Positions 16,724 through 25,962 of a stretch of DNA of 64,000 nucleotides are shown here, piece by piece. The notes below the pieces were generated by a model. That model ran no database searches and was not told the DNA's origin. It saw nothing but the letters and a program-made list of their open reading frames with translations. This stretch comes from Arthrobacter sp. B0490 (lineage in GTDB: Bacteria; Actinomycetota; Actinomycetes; Actinomycetales; Micrococcaceae). Location of the stretch: assembly GCF_002929355.1 (NCBI RefSeq), contig NZ_PJIR01000001.1, forward strand, positions 248,001-312,000, read 5' to 3'. Position 1 is the stretch's first letter. Every line of letters begins with the position of its first letter. A program made the position numbers and the translations under genes.

Positions 16724-19700
16724 ATGACACTGACAATCTCCTACCCCGCGGACCTCCCCGTCTCGGAACGCCGGGCAGACATCATGGCCGCTATCGCGGC
16801 CAACCAGGTCACCATCATCGCCGGCGAGACCGGGTCCGGGAAGACGACGCAGATCCCCAAGATGTGCCTCGAACTCGGCCTGGCGGAGCGCGGCCTGATC
16901 GGTCACACCCAGCCGCGCCGCCTCGCTGCGCGGACCGTCGCCGAGCGTATCGCCGAGGAGCTGCAGGTGCCGCTCGGCGAGGAGGTGGGCTACCAGGTCC
17001 GCTTCACCGGCTCCGTGGGCCGCAAGACGAAGATCAAACTGATGACGGACGGCATCCTGCTGGCCGAGATCCAGCACGACAGGATGCTGCGCAAGTACAG
17101 CACCATCATCATCGACGAGGCCCACGAGCGCAGCCTCAACATCGACTTCATCCTCGGCTACCTCCGGAGGATCCTGCCCGAGCGGCCGGATCTGAAGGTC
17201 ATCATCACCTCGGCCACCATCGATCCCCAGCGTTTCGCCGCCCACTTCGCCGCCGACGCCGCCATCGAGGACACCTCCCCCGCGCCGATCATCGAGGTCT
17301 CCGGCCGCACCTACCCGGTGGAGATCCGGTACCGGTCGCTCGACCAGCCGCCGGGCGGGCTCGACGACGGCGAGGGCGGGGCGGACAGCGAACTCGAGGA
17401 GGAACGCGATCCCCTCGACGCGGTCTGCGACGCCGTCGACGAACTCTCGCTGGAGGCACCGGGCGACATCCTCGTCTTCTTCTCCGGCGAGCGCGAGATC
17501 CGCGACGCCGCGGACGCGCTGCGGGCCAGGATCCAGTCCACGACGCGCCTGCGCGGCACGGAGGTCCTCCCCCTGTTCGCGCGCCTGTCCCTCGAGGAGC
17601 AGCACCGCGTGTTCCGCCCCACGGGCAGCCACCGGCGGATCGTGCTCGCGACGAACGTCGCCGAGACCTCCCTCACGGTGCCCGGCATCAAGTACGTGAT
17701 CGACACGGGCACCGCGCGCATCTCCCGTTACTCCCATCGCACCAAGGTGCAGCGCCTGCCGATCGAGCGCGTCTCGCAGGCCTCAGCGAACCAGAGGTCG
17801 GGCCGCAGCGGCCGTGTCTCCGACGGCATCGCCATCCGCCTCTACTCGGAGGAGGACTTCGAATCGCGGCGGCCGTTCACCGAGCCGGAGATCCTCCGGA
17901 CGAGCCTCGCCGCCGTCATCCTGCAGATGGCCGCCATGGGCGTGACGCGCAGCCCGAAGGACATCGCGGAGTTCCCGTTCGTCGAGCCGCCCGAGACCAA
18001 GGCGATCAACGACGGCGTGGCCCTGCTGCGTGAGCTCGGCGCGCTGAAGGACGACGGCGGCCTGTCCGCCGTCGGACGCAAGCTCGCGCAGCTCCCCGTC
18101 GACCCCCGGCTCGGACGCATGATCGTCGAGGCAGGAGCCCGCGGCGCCGTGAAGGAGGTCATGGTCCTGGCGGCCGCGCTGACCATCCAGGACCCGCGGG
18201 AACGGCCCTCCGCCGACCAGCCTGCCAAGCAGCAGCAGGCGGCCGAGAAGCACAAGCGCTTCGTCGACGAGAACTCGGACTTCACGGCCTATCTCAACCT
18301 GTGGCGCTACCTGCAGGAGCGGCAGGACGAGCTCTCCTCGACGCAGTTCCGGAAACTGTGCCGCACCGAGTTCATCAACTACCTGCGCGTCCGGGAATGG
18401 CAGGACCTCTTCCAGCAGCTGCGCCAGCTCGCGAAGCCGCTCGGCATCACGCTGCCCGCGGGTCCCGTGGACCCCGTGGGCCTGCACGAGCAGATCCACG
18501 TCAGCCTGCTCTCCGGCCTGCTCGGCAACATCGGGCTCTACGACCAGCGCAAGCGCGAGTACTCGGGCGCCCGCGGGACCCGCTTCGCCGTGTTCCCCGG
18601 GTCGGCGCTGTTCAAGAAGTCGCCCGACTGGGTCATGGCCGCCGAGCTCGTCGAGACCTCTCGGCTGTGGGCGCGCGTCGTCGCCCGTATCGACCCCCTG
18701 TGGGCCGAGCAGGTGGCCCCGCACCTGGTGAAGCGCACCTACAGCGAACCGCACTGGTCCCGGAAGATGGGGTCGGTCATGGCCTACGAGAAGGTCACGC
18801 TGTACGGCGTGCCGATCGTGCCCCAGCGCCGCATCAACTACGGCCGCGTCGACCGCGAGGTGGCGCGCGAGCTCTTCATCCGCCATGCCCTCGTGGAGGG
18901 TGACTGGAAGACGCACCACACGTTCTTCAGCAGGAACCAGGCCCGGCTCGCCGAGGTGGACGAGCTCGAGAACCGGCTGCGACGGCGGGACCTGCGGGTC
19001 GACGACGAGACGCTCTTCGAGTTCTACGACCAGCGCATCGGTGCCGAGGTCGTCTCGGAGCGGCACTTCGACTCCTGGTGGAAGCAGGCCCGGCAGGAGC
19101 ACTCGGACCTGCTCGACTTCGATCCGGAACAGCTCCTCAGCGAGGACGCGGCGGAGCTCGACGAGGCGGCGTTCCCGAGCACCTGGCACCAGGCGGGCTT
19201 CGACCTGCCGCTGACCTACGAGTTCTCGCCGCTGACACCGGAGGCGCACGACGGCGTCACCGTCACGATCCCGGTCCTGTTCCTCAACCAGCTCGACCCG
19301 AAGCCGTTCCGCTGGCAGATCCCGGGCCAGCGCGTGGAGCTCGTCACCGCCCTCATCAAGTCGCTGCCCAAGCAGGTGCGGAAGAACTTCGTGCCCGCGC
19401 CCGATGTCGCGCGCACCGCCGTCGCGGCCCTCGCGTCGGACTTCGACCCCGCCGAGGACGATCTCGAGGCGGCCCTCGAACTCGCGCTCCGGCGTCTGCG
19501 CGGACACGTCATCCCGTCGGGGTCGTGGAACTGGTCCGCGGTCCCCCAGCACCTGCTGATGATGTTCCGCATCGTGGACGCGGACGGTCGCGTGCTCGAC
19601 GAGTCCCGCGACCTCGAGGCACTCAAGGAAGCGCTGGCGCCGGCGGTCAGCCGGGCCATCGCGCAGTCCCTCGGCGCCACCCCCGGCAGTACGCGGCCCT

Positions 19701-20770
19701 CGGGAGGGCCCGGGCGGGGAGGACGCGGCGGAGGCACGGGCCCTGCCGGGCGGGACGACGGACGCCCCGCCTCCGTGCGGGGAGGACGCGGCGCACCGGC
19801 AGCGGATGCACCGCGTGCGGGCGGGCACACCGGCGGGCATGCTGCCGTCGCCCCTGCCTCCCGCGGCGGACTCGCCGTCGCCGAGGCGCCCGCTGTCGCC
19901 GAGCGGACGGGCGAGAAGGCATGGGTCTTCGGCGCCATCGAGCGCGAGGTCTCCCGCACCGTCGCCGGGCACCGGATCACGGGCTTCCCGGCCGTCGTCG
20001 ACGAAGGCTCCTCGGTGGGCCTGAAGGTGTTCCCCGACGCGGGCCAGCAGGCGACGGTCATGCGGGCCGGGATCATCCGGCTGCTGTCGCTGCGTATCCC
20101 GAGCCCCGCGAAGTACGTCCTGGAGCACCTGAGCAATACCGAGAAGCTCACGTTCAGCCAGAATCCGCACGGCAGCGTCGCGGAGCTGATCCGCGACTGC
20201 TCGCTGGCCGCCATCGACAAGCTCGTCCCCGAGGAGCTGCCCTGGACCGAGGAGGCCTTCGACCGGCTCTACGAGGACGTCCGGGCGGAGCTGATCGACA
20301 CGGTCTTCACGGTAACGGCGACGGTCGAGAGGGTGCTGTCGAGTACCCGGCGGATCCAGAAGCAGCTGAAGGGCACCACCAGCCTCGCCCTGATCACGGC
20401 CCTCAACGACGTCCGGAGCCAGCTCGAGCACCTCGTCTACCCCGGGTTCGTCGCGGCGACGGGCTACGCCCAGCTGGCGCACCTGCCGCGGTACCTGAAC
20501 GCGATCGAGATCCGGCTGGAGAAGCTGCCGACGAACGTGCAGCGTGACGGCCTCGGCACCGCGGTGATCCAGCGCCTGGAGGACGAGTACGACGACGCCG
20601 TCGCATCCCTTGCGGCCGGGCGTCACCGCCCGGCGGCCCTGAGGCGCGTGCGCTGGATGGTCGAGGAGCTGCGCGTCAGTCTGTTCGCCCAGGACCTCGG
20701 GACGGCGTACTCGGTGTCCGAGAAGCGCGTGCGGACTGCCCTGAACGAGGCGCTCGCGGCGACGCGGTAG
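16724..20770 (+). CDS. hrpA: ATP-dependent RNA helicase HrpA
   Basis: DEAH-box RNA helicase of 1348 residues, the usual size of full-length bacterial HrpA. Walker A is GETGSGKTT (34-42). The DEAH box starts at about residue 131 (IIIDEAHERSLNIDFILGYL), and motif III is ITSATIDPQRF. Motif VI is QRSGRSGR, the HA2 and OB-fold regions follow, and the C-terminal DUF3418 region ends in LGTAYSVSEKRVRTALNEAL. A disordered Gly/Arg/Ala-rich insert at about residues 985-1065 (GGPGRGGRGGGTGPAGRDDG) separates the helicase core from DUF3418. A TAGACT hexamer lies 11 nt before the ATG. In other bacteria HrpA acts in ribosome rescue and mRNA processing. Confidence 0.96.
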   Translation: MTLTISYPADLPVSERRADIMAAIAANQVTIIAGETGSGKTTQIPKMCLELGLAERGLIGHTQPRRLAARTVAERIAEELQVPLGEEVGYQVRFTGSVGRKTKIKLMTDGILLAEIQHDRMLRKYSTIIIDEAHERSLNIDFILGYLRRILPERPDLKVIITSATIDPQRFAAHFAADAAIEDTSPAPIIEVSGRTYPVEIRYRSLDQPPGGLDDGEGGADSELEEERDPLDAVCDAVDELSLEAPGDILVFFSGEREIRDAADALRARIQSTTRLRGTEVLPLFARLSLEEQHRVFRPTGSHRRIVLATNVAETSLTVPGIKYVIDTGTARISRYSHRTKVQRLPIERVSQASANQRSGRSGRVSDGIAIRLYSEEDFESRRPFTEPEILRTSLAAVILQMAAMGVTRSPKDIAEFPFVEPPETKAINDGVALLRELGALKDDGGLSAVGRKLAQLPVDPRLGRMIVEAGARGAVKEVMVLAAALTIQDPRERPSADQPAKQQQAAEKHKRFVDENSDFTAYLNLWRYLQERQDELSSTQFRKLCRTEFINYLRVREWQDLFQQLRQLAKPLGITLPAGPVDPVGLHEQIHVSLLSGLLGNIGLYDQRKREYSGARGTRFAVFPGSALFKKSPDWVMAAELVETSRLWARVVARIDPLWAEQVAPHLVKRTYSEPHWSRKMGSVMAYEKVTLYGVPIVPQRRINYGRVDREVARELFIRHALVEGDWKTHHTFFSRNQARLAEVDELENRLRRRDLRVDDETLFEFYDQRIGAEVVSERHFDSWWKQARQEHSDLLDFDPEQLLSEDAAELDEAAFPSTWHQAGFDLPLTYEFSPLTPEAHDGVTVTIPVLFLNQLDPKPFRWQIPGQRVELVTALIKSLPKQVRKNFVPAPDVARTAVAALASDFDPAEDDLEAALELALRRLRGHVIPSGSWNWSAVPQHLLMMFRIVDADGRVLDESRDLEALKEALAPAVSRAIAQSLGATPGSTRPSGGPGRGGRGGGTGPAGRDDGRPASVRGGRGAPAADAPRAGGHTGGHAAVAPASRGGLAVAEAPAVAERTGEKAWVFGAIEREVSRTVAGHRITGFPAVVDEGSSVGLKVFPDAGQQATVMRAGIIRLLSLRIPSPAKYVLEHLSNTEKLTFSQNPHGSVAELIRDCSLAAIDKLVPEELPWTEEAFDRLYEDVRAELIDTVFTVTATVERVLSSTRRIQKQLKGTTSLALITALNDVRSQLEHLVYPGFVAATGYAQLAHLPRYLNAIEIRLEKLPTNVQRDGLGTAVIQRLEDEYDDAVASLAAGRHRPAALRRVRWMVEELRVSLFAQDLGTAYSVSEKRVRTALNEALAATR

Positions 20771-20815
20771 CCCTGCCGGTCGGTGGCCTGATCGCCCCCC
20801 GGCCTGCCGGGCCGC

Positions 20816-21241
20816 CTACTGCGGGACGGAGGCGCCGTGTCCGGCCTCGCGCAGGGCGGTGCGCAGCGCGTCGGCTGCACCGTCCATCGCGGCGGGGTCG
20901 GGTGCGTGGTCGACGCGCTTGACGTCGAAGTCCTGCGGCGACTGCGTGGGCCAGACGTGGACGTGCAGATGGGGCACCTCGTAGCCCTCGAGGAGCACCC
21001 CCACGCGCTTCGCGCCGAACGCCGCCTCCTGGGCCCGTCCGATCGTCTGCGCGACCGCCATCACCCGGGTCAGGGTCTCCGGATCGGCCTCGAGCCAGTG
21101 CTCGATCTCCCGGCGCGGCACCACGAGCGTATGCCCGGGCGTGATGGGGGCGATGGTCAGGAACGCGACGACGTCGTCGTCCTTCCAGACGAACCGGCCC
21201 GGCACCTCTCCATCGATGATCTTCGTGAACAGGGTGGGCAT
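20816..21241 (-). CDS. HIT family protein (histidine triad hydrolase/transferase)
   Basis: Nucleotide hydrolase or transferase of the histidine triad superfamily. It has 141 residues from an ATG with a strong AGGAGGA ribosome-binding site. Conserved parts are FTKIIDGEVPGRFVWKDDDVVAFL, TPGHTLVVPRREIEHW and the triad VPHLHVHVWP. The substrate is probably an adenosine phosphoramidate or similar small nucleotide, as for other HIT proteins. The reading frame stays open upstream for 114 more codons through a 60-bp tandem repeat, but the ribosome-binding site supports the internal start. Confidence 0.92.
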   Translation of the reverse strand: MPTLFTKIIDGEVPGRFVWKDDDVVAFLTIAPITPGHTLVVPRREIEHWLEADPETLTRVMAVAQTIGRAQEAAFGAKRVGVLLEGYEVPHLHVHVWPTQSPQDFDVKRVDHAPDPAAMDGAADALRTALREAGHGASVPQ

Positions 21242-21256
21242 GGTTCCTCCTGGGGT

Positions 21257-21552
21257 GGCGTCGGTCGGCGGCGTGCCGCCCGGACCGGTGGGCAGTGTTG
21301 CTCCGCCGCGCACCGAGGCGTCCGTCGGCGGCGTGCCGCCCGGACCGGTGGGCAGTGTTGCTCCGCCGCGCACCGAGGCGTCGGTCGGCGGCGTGCCGCC
21401 CGGACCGGTGGGCAGTGTTGCTCCGCCGCGCACCGAGGCGTCGGTCGGCGGCGTGCCGCCCGGACCGGTGGGCAGTGTTGCTCCGTCGCGTACCGAGGCG
21501 TCGGTCGGCGGCGTGCCGCCCGGACCGGTGGGCAGTGTTGCTCCGCCGCGCA
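21257..21552. repeat. 60-bp tandem repeat, about 4.9 copies
   Basis: Five consecutive 60-bp units, nearly identical, begin GGCGTCGGTCGGCGGCGTGC on the plus strand. Differences are a single C/G change in copy 2, two C/T changes at the start of copy 5, and divergence at the end. Each unit contains a GGCGG-N4-CCGCC hairpin and an ACCGGT palindrome. The region lies 16 bp upstream of the HIT start. Because 60 is a multiple of 3, several frames stay open. In the HIT frame each unit encodes GGATLPTGPGGTPPTDASVR. Most of the 417-bp gap between the HIT and rhodanese genes is this array. Confidence 0.97.
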
Positions 21553-21658
21553 GGGGCGGCGGCACGGGGCGTCCTGGGGTCATGCCCCGACGCTACCGCG
21601 CCGCCCGGGAACGGGCCAGCGCGCATGCCCGCGCCGGCCCGTCCTCGAGCGACCGGAG

Positions 21659-22486
21659 TCAGGCCCCCGTCGCGACGGGGAGGCCCTCCGTCGTGGACCA
21701 CTGCGACCACGAGCCCGGGAACAGCGAGGCGTCGATCCCTGCGATGTGCAGGGCCGCGATCTCGTGGGCGGCCGTGATGCCCGAGCCGCAGTAGACCGCG
21801 ACGCGGCCGCGGTCGGCACCGAGGGCGCCGAAGCGTCGCCGGAGCTCGTCGGCGGGCCGGAAGCGCCGGTCCTCCCCGAGGTTGTCCGCCGTGGGCGCGC
21901 TGATCGCGCCGGGGATGTGGCCGGCCCTGGGGTCCACGGGCTCCTGCTCGCCCCGGAACCGTTCGCCTGCGCGCGCGTCGAGCAGGACGTCGGCCACCGA
22001 CCCGTCGAGGAGGTCCGGGGCCGAGACGACGGGCATGTGCCCTGGGGCGAGGCGGACGGAGCCGACGCAGTGGCGCTCCTCCCCCCGCTCGACGTCGAAG
22101 CCCGCGGCGCGCCAGGCCGTCAGTCCGCCGTCGAGCAGGCTGACGGACGCGAAGCCCGCATCCCGCAGGAGCCACCAGAGGCGGGCTGCGGCGAGGTTGC
22201 CGGAGTCGTCGTAGGCGACCACGGTGTCGCCGTCGTTGAGTCCCCATTGCCGGGCCGCTTCCTGCAGGGTGTCTGCCGACGGCAGCGGGTGGCGGCCCCG
22301 ACCCGGTCCGCCGGGCGAGCACAGCTGGGTCTCCATGTCCACGTACACGGCGCCGGGTATGTGGGCTGCGCGGTAGTGCTCGTGGCCGTGGGGGTCGCCC
22401 AGGGACCAGCGCACATCGAGCAGGATCGTCTGCGCGCCGGAGGTCATCCGGTCCTGCAGTTCCTGCACATCCATCAGAGTCTTCAT
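21659..22486 (-). CDS. Sulfurtransferase with two rhodanese domains
   Basis: Thiosulfate or 3-mercaptopyruvate sulfurtransferase. It has 275 residues. The inactive N-terminal rhodanese domain has LLDVRWSLG...AHIPGAVYVDME; the active C-terminal domain has VLLDARAGERFRGE...GHIPGAI and the catalytic loop YCGSGITAAHE with its persulfide-forming Cys. Start ATG is supported by the ribosome-binding site CAGGAGATCTCG. It is the first gene of a minus-strand unit ending at the HIT region. Confidence 0.93.
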   Translation of the reverse strand: MKTLMDVQELQDRMTSGAQTILLDVRWSLGDPHGHEHYRAAHIPGAVYVDMETQLCSPGGPGRGRHPLPSADTLQEAARQWGLNDGDTVVAYDDSGNLAAARLWWLLRDAGFASVSLLDGGLTAWRAAGFDVERGEERHCVGSVRLAPGHMPVVSAPDLLDGSVADVLLDARAGERFRGEQEPVDPRAGHIPGAISAPTADNLGEDRRFRPADELRRRFGALGADRGRVAVYCGSGITAAHEIAALHIAGIDASLFPGSWSQWSTTEGLPVATGA

Positions 22487-22585
22487 CGAGATCTCCTGTC
22501 GGAACGGGCGGCCGGACAGCGGCGGTGACCGCGGCCGGCCCTGATGCAGGCCAGTCCACCACACGGTGGACCGCGCACCAACCCG

Positions 22586-23245
22586 TCAGAGCTCGATGCT
22601 CGCCCGGACGTCCAGGTGGCGGAAAGTGGTCCCGTAGCGCCCTCCGAGCCGCGTGACGTGACCCTCGACCATGCGGAGCCCCGTCTCGTTCAGCAGGGCG
22701 TCATGGATCTGGAACGCGCGGGGTGCGCGCACCGACGCCACGAAGTCGACGACCTCCGCGAGTTTCGACCAGGGCGCGTGCACGGGTACGAGCAGCGTCC
22801 CGACGTCGATGCCGTCCGGCACGATGAACGAGTCGCCGGGGTGGTAGACGGCTCCCCCGACGAGGAACCCCACGTTCGCGACCAGCGGGATGAGCGGGTG
22901 GATCAGGGCGTGCTGACCGCCGAACGTCCGGACGTCGAAGCCCGCTGCGGAGAATTCCTCGCCGCCGGCCACCGCGTGGATGCGGTCACCCGCGGCGTCC
23001 CCGAGGGCGCGGGTCACGGCGTCCGCGACGCCCTGCGGAGCCCAGAGCCCGGCCGCCCCGTCCGCGGCGAGCACGGCGACCACCCGGTCGACGTCGATGT
23101 GGTCGGCGTGCTCGTGCGTGACGAGGACTGCCGCAGCGCCCGCGAGGGCCTCCTCGACCTCCGAGAAGGAGCCCGGGTCGATGACGAGGACGGAGCCGTC
23201 CTGCTCGAGACGCACGCACGAGTGCGTGAACTTGGTCAGCAGCAT
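22586..23245 (-). CDS. Metallo-beta-lactamase-fold hydrolase
   Basis: It has 219 residues of the UlaG-like/MBL type. The metal motif THEHADHID is near residue 43, FGGQHALIHP follows, and the later metal ligand region is YHPGDSF. The substrate is unknown; close relatives are annotated only as MBL-fold metallo-hydrolases. A TAGTCT hexamer lies exactly 6 nt before the ATG, suggesting a leaderless transcript. It diverges from the Zur-type gene with 79 bp between the starts. Confidence 0.88.
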   Translation of the reverse strand: MLLTKFTHSCVRLEQDGSVLVIDPGSFSEVEEALAGAAAVLVTHEHADHIDVDRVVAVLAADGAAGLWAPQGVADAVTRALGDAAGDRIHAVAGGEEFSAAGFDVRTFGGQHALIHPLIPLVANVGFLVGGAVYHPGDSFIVPDGIDVGTLLVPVHAPWSKLAEVVDFVASVRAPRAFQIHDALLNETGLRMVEGHVTRLGGRYGTTFRHLDVRASIEL

Positions 23246-23324
23246 GCGCCCAGACTACCCGCGGCTCCACTGATAATCTTGACTCTGGTTCAGGGCATCT
23301 CTCGTGCCCGCGGGAAGGTAGGAC

Positions 23325-23774
23325 ATGACGCCCGAGGCGACATCCGAAGCAGCGCCGTCGGCAGGAGCGGGCGGGGCGCAGCGTGTCACGCGCCAGCGCC
23401 GGGCCGTCAGTGCCGCCCTCGACGACCTCGTCGATTTCGTCAGCACGCAGGAACTCCATCGGCTGCTCCAGGATCGCGGCGAGTCGGTCTCCCTCGCCAC
23501 GACGTACCGGATCCTGCAGTCCATGGCCGACGACGGACTCGTCGACGTGCTGCGCAGCGGCGACAACGAGGCCGTCTACCGTCGCTGTGCCGTCGAGCAC
23601 CACCACCATCACCTGCTGTGCAGGAATTGCGGCAGGGCCGTCGAGATCGAGGCTCCCGCCGTCGAGCAGTGGGCAGCACGCATAGCCGCGGACCACGGCT
23701 TCACCGACACGGCCCACACCGTCGAGATCCACGGGCTGTGCCCTGAGTGCTCGGCACTCCGCGCACGCCCCTGA
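23325..23774 (+). CDS. zur: Fur family transcriptional regulator, probably Zur
   Basis: Metal-sensing repressor. It has 149 residues. Winged helix RVTRQRRAVSAALDDLVDFV then STQELHRLLQDRGESVSLATTYRIL; metal-binding tail with a run of five His (92-96) and the two structural zinc pairs CRNC (99-102) and CPEC (139-142). The protein is more like Zur than Fur because of the short dimerisation domain and its place 3 kb from a zinc-type ABC importer. The ribosome-binding site GGAAGG precedes the ATG. Confidence 0.82.
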   Translation: MTPEATSEAAPSAGAGGAQRVTRQRRAVSAALDDLVDFVSTQELHRLLQDRGESVSLATTYRILQSMADDGLVDVLRSGDNEAVYRRCAVEHHHHHLLCRNCGRAVEIEAPAVEQWAARIAADHGFTDTAHTVEIHGLCPECSALRARP

Positions 23775-23868
23775 GAAGCCGCGCGGCGCACCATACCCCA
23801 TGCGGAACCCTCCCGGACACCGCTCCGCCCCCCGGGGACCACCGATCTCCTCGGGCTACGCTGGGACC

Positions 23869-24441
23869 ATGCCTTCCGACCGCTCCGTCCCTGCTGCGTC
23901 GGTCCCGACCGCGGCCGGTTCCGACGCGGGAATCCCGGATCGGGGTAGCCCTGACATGGTCGGCCCCGGTGACGAACACCTCGAGGCCCTGACCGACGCG
24001 TTGCGACGCTACCGGAATGCGGAGATCGCCATGCGCGGCCGCAGCAGGGATTCGATGCACCTCGGGCGCTCGGACATGACAGCCCTGCGCCTCCTGCTCC
24101 AGGCGGGACAGACGGGACGGCCCCTCAGCCCGGCCGTGCTCGCCCGGGAACTCGGTATCTCGACGGCGGCCACGACGGTGCTGGTGGATCGCCTGACGAA
24201 GAGCGGACACGCGGAGCGCCGACCGAGCCCCACCGACAGGCGGGGCGTCGAGATCTGGCCCACGGCCACGACCGACGACGAGGTCCGAGCGACCATGGGG
24301 GCGATGCATGAGCGCATGATGTCCGTCGTCTCGGTGCTCTCGCCCGAGGAGAGCGGCACGATCCACCGGTTCCTGGGCTCCCTGGGGCTCGCGGTGTCCG
24401 GACTCGACTTCCCGGCTCCCGCTCCCCCCGACGGCGCCTGA
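23869..24441 (+). CDS. MarR family transcriptional regulator (first of two)
   Basis: Winged-helix repressor-type regulator. It has 190 residues from an ATG preceded by TACGCT plus 6 nt. The HTH core is RSDMTALRLLLQAGQ...LSPAVLARELGISTAATTVLVDRLTKSGHAERRPSPTDRRGV. The N-terminal 45 residues are low in structure. The ligand is unknown. It is tandem with a second, only partly similar MarR gene 80 bp downstream, which points to divergence rather than recent duplication. Confidence 0.85.
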   Translation: MPSDRSVPAASVPTAAGSDAGIPDRGSPDMVGPGDEHLEALTDALRRYRNAEIAMRGRSRDSMHLGRSDMTALRLLLQAGQTGRPLSPAVLARELGISTAATTVLVDRLTKSGHAERRPSPTDRRGVEIWPTATTDDEVRATMGAMHERMMSVVSVLSPEESGTIHRFLGSLGLAVSGLDFPAPAPPDGA

Positions 24442-24487
24442 CCGGTTCTCCCGGCGCGGGAGACGGCGGGTACGGGCGAATAGCTAG

Positions 24488-24509
24488 GAGCATTGGCTAC
24501 TAGATGCTC
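24488..24509 (+). promoter_or_regulatory. Operator-like inverted repeat in front of the second MarR gene
   Basis: GAGCAT-N10-ATGCTC is a perfect 6-bp inverted repeat ending right at the TAGGGT -10 hexamer (24510-24515). That hexamer stands 6 nt before the ATG at 24522. A MarR dimer bound here would block the promoter. Likely autorepression. Confidence 0.5.
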
Positions 24510-24521
24510 TAGGGTGTAGTC

Positions 24522-25061
24522 ATGACCTCCTCGGACGCGCAGCAGGGTGCCGGCTACTGGTACCCGCCGGCGGCCCAGGACGCGTCCGGCCGCACGGCCA
24601 CCGGCGTGGACGTCCTCAATGCGCTCAGGGCGTACCGCACCCTGGAGAGCAGCCTGCGCCGGACCCTCAGCCGGCGGCTCGGCATCAACGAGACGGACCT
24701 GGGCGCCCTGCGCCACCTGCTCGCCGTCTGGCACGGGGACGAGGGCGCGAGCCCCAAGGAGCTCGCGCTGGCCCTCGGCATCTCGAGCGCCTCGACGACC
24801 CTCGTGATCGACAGGCTCGAGAAGGCCGGCTTCGTCCGTCGCCGCCGCCACCCCGTGGACCGCCGTGCCGTCATCCTCGAACCCGGTGACCGCGCCACGG
24901 ACGAGTTCCGCACCGCCTTCGACGTCGAGAAGCGCGGCGTCCTGGCCGCGGCGGAAGGACTGACGATCGCGGAGACCGAGACGGTCACGCGCTTCCTGCA
25001 CACCATGGAGCAGGCCATCGCCGACGCCGTCGACGCGTCGGACGGCTCCCCCGAGCCCTAG
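24522..25061 (+). CDS. MarR family transcriptional regulator (second of two)
   Basis: It has 179 residues. MarR core: NETDLGALRHLLAVWHGDEGASPKELALALGISSASTTLVIDRLEKAGFVRRRRHPVDRRAVILEP, with the DRRA wing. An inverted repeat covers its promoter, so it probably represses itself. The stop codon overlaps the convergent zinc permease stop: both share one CTAG (25058-25061). Ligand and targets unknown. Confidence 0.87.
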   Translation: MTSSDAQQGAGYWYPPAAQDASGRTATGVDVLNALRAYRTLESSLRRTLSRRLGINETDLGALRHLLAVWHGDEGASPKELALALGISSASTTLVIDRLEKAGFVRRRRHPVDRRAVILEPGDRATDEFRTAFDVEKRGVLAAAEGLTIAETETVTRFLHTMEQAIADAVDASDGSPEP

Positions 25062-25960
25062 CCCCGCGCGCCTGCCACGAGCCCCGTCGGGCCCGCGGTG
25101 CCGACTTCCCGCGATCTGCCCGCCGTACGACGGGAGCCGACCAGGCGGCATGCCAGGTAGATCACGAAGGAGATCGTCGTGACGTACGGGCTGATCGGGA
25201 TGCGGCCGCCCAAAGCGAGGAGGATGCCGCCCACCACCGACGTGCACGCGAACACGACGCTGAGGAGGACCACGAGCCCGGGTGCCGAGGTCACCTTCAG
25301 GGCCGCCGCCGCCGGGGTGATGAGCAGGGCGAGCACGAGGAGGGCGCCGACGACCTGGATGGACAGCGCCACCGAGATCCCCAGCAGGACCATGAACAGG
25401 ATCGAGAGCCCGCGGACCGGGACGCCGCGCGCCGCGGCGAGGTCGGGATCGGCACTCGCGAAGGTGAGCGGACGCCAGATCGCCACCAGCGCGACGATGA
25501 CCACCGCTGCACACCCCACCAGCAGGTTCAGCTGCACGTCGTCGACCGAGACGATCTGCCCGGTGAGGAGACCGAACTTGTTGGCCGCGCGCCCCTCGTA
25601 GAGCGCGAGGAAGAGGATCCCGAGGCCGAGGCCGAAGGGCATGACCACGCCGATGATCGAGTTGTGGTCGCGGGCACGGATCCCCATGACCCCCAGGACG
25701 AGCGCCGCGAGCACGGAACCCACGAGCGAGCCCGCGACCACGTTGGCCCCGACGAGCAGTGCGAACGCGGCCCCGGCGAAGGAGAGCTCGGCGATACCGT
25801 GCACCGCGAAGGCGAGGTCGCGCATCATGACGAAGGTACCGATGAGTCCGCCCAGCAGGCCGAGCACCGCCCCGGCGATCAGCGAGTTCCGGACGAGGGG
25901 CAGCAGCTGGGCGTAGTTGTCGAAGGTGAAGATGGCACCCAGGACCTCGGAGAAGTCCAT
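25058..25960 (-). CDS. znuB: Zinc-type ABC transporter permease
   Basis: Membrane subunit of an ABC-3 family metal importer. It has 300 residues, about eight hydrophobic helices, and the family pattern MMRDLAFAVHGIAELSFAGAAFALL (with the conserved AELSFAG) and ARARDHNSIIGVVMPFGLGLGI. It lies 2 bp after the ATPase gene. Start ATG (MDFSEVLGAIFTFDNY) is chosen because an upstream extension would overlap the ATPase. Confidence 0.88.
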   Translation of the reverse strand: MDFSEVLGAIFTFDNYAQLLPLVRNSLIAGAVLGLLGGLIGTFVMMRDLAFAVHGIAELSFAGAAFALLVGANVVAGSLVGSVLAALVLGVMGIRARDHNSIIGVVMPFGLGLGILFLALYEGRAANKFGLLTGQIVSVDDVQLNLLVGCAAVVIVALVAIWRPLTFASADPDLAAARGVPVRGLSILFMVLLGISVALSIQVVGALLVLALLITPAAAALKVTSAPGLVVLLSVVFACTSVVGGILLALGGRIPISPYVTTISFVIYLACRLVGSRRTAGRSREVGTAGPTGLVAGARG

Positions 25961-25962
25961 GG

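Noticed and set aside
21257..21552. CRISPR-like array
   Set aside because: The 60-bp units are contiguous with no unique spacers and no cas genes nearby.
21242..21583. N-terminal extension of the HIT protein through the repeat
   Set aside because: The strong AGGAGGA site directly before the internal ATG supports the shorter protein. Kept as a finding since the frame is open.
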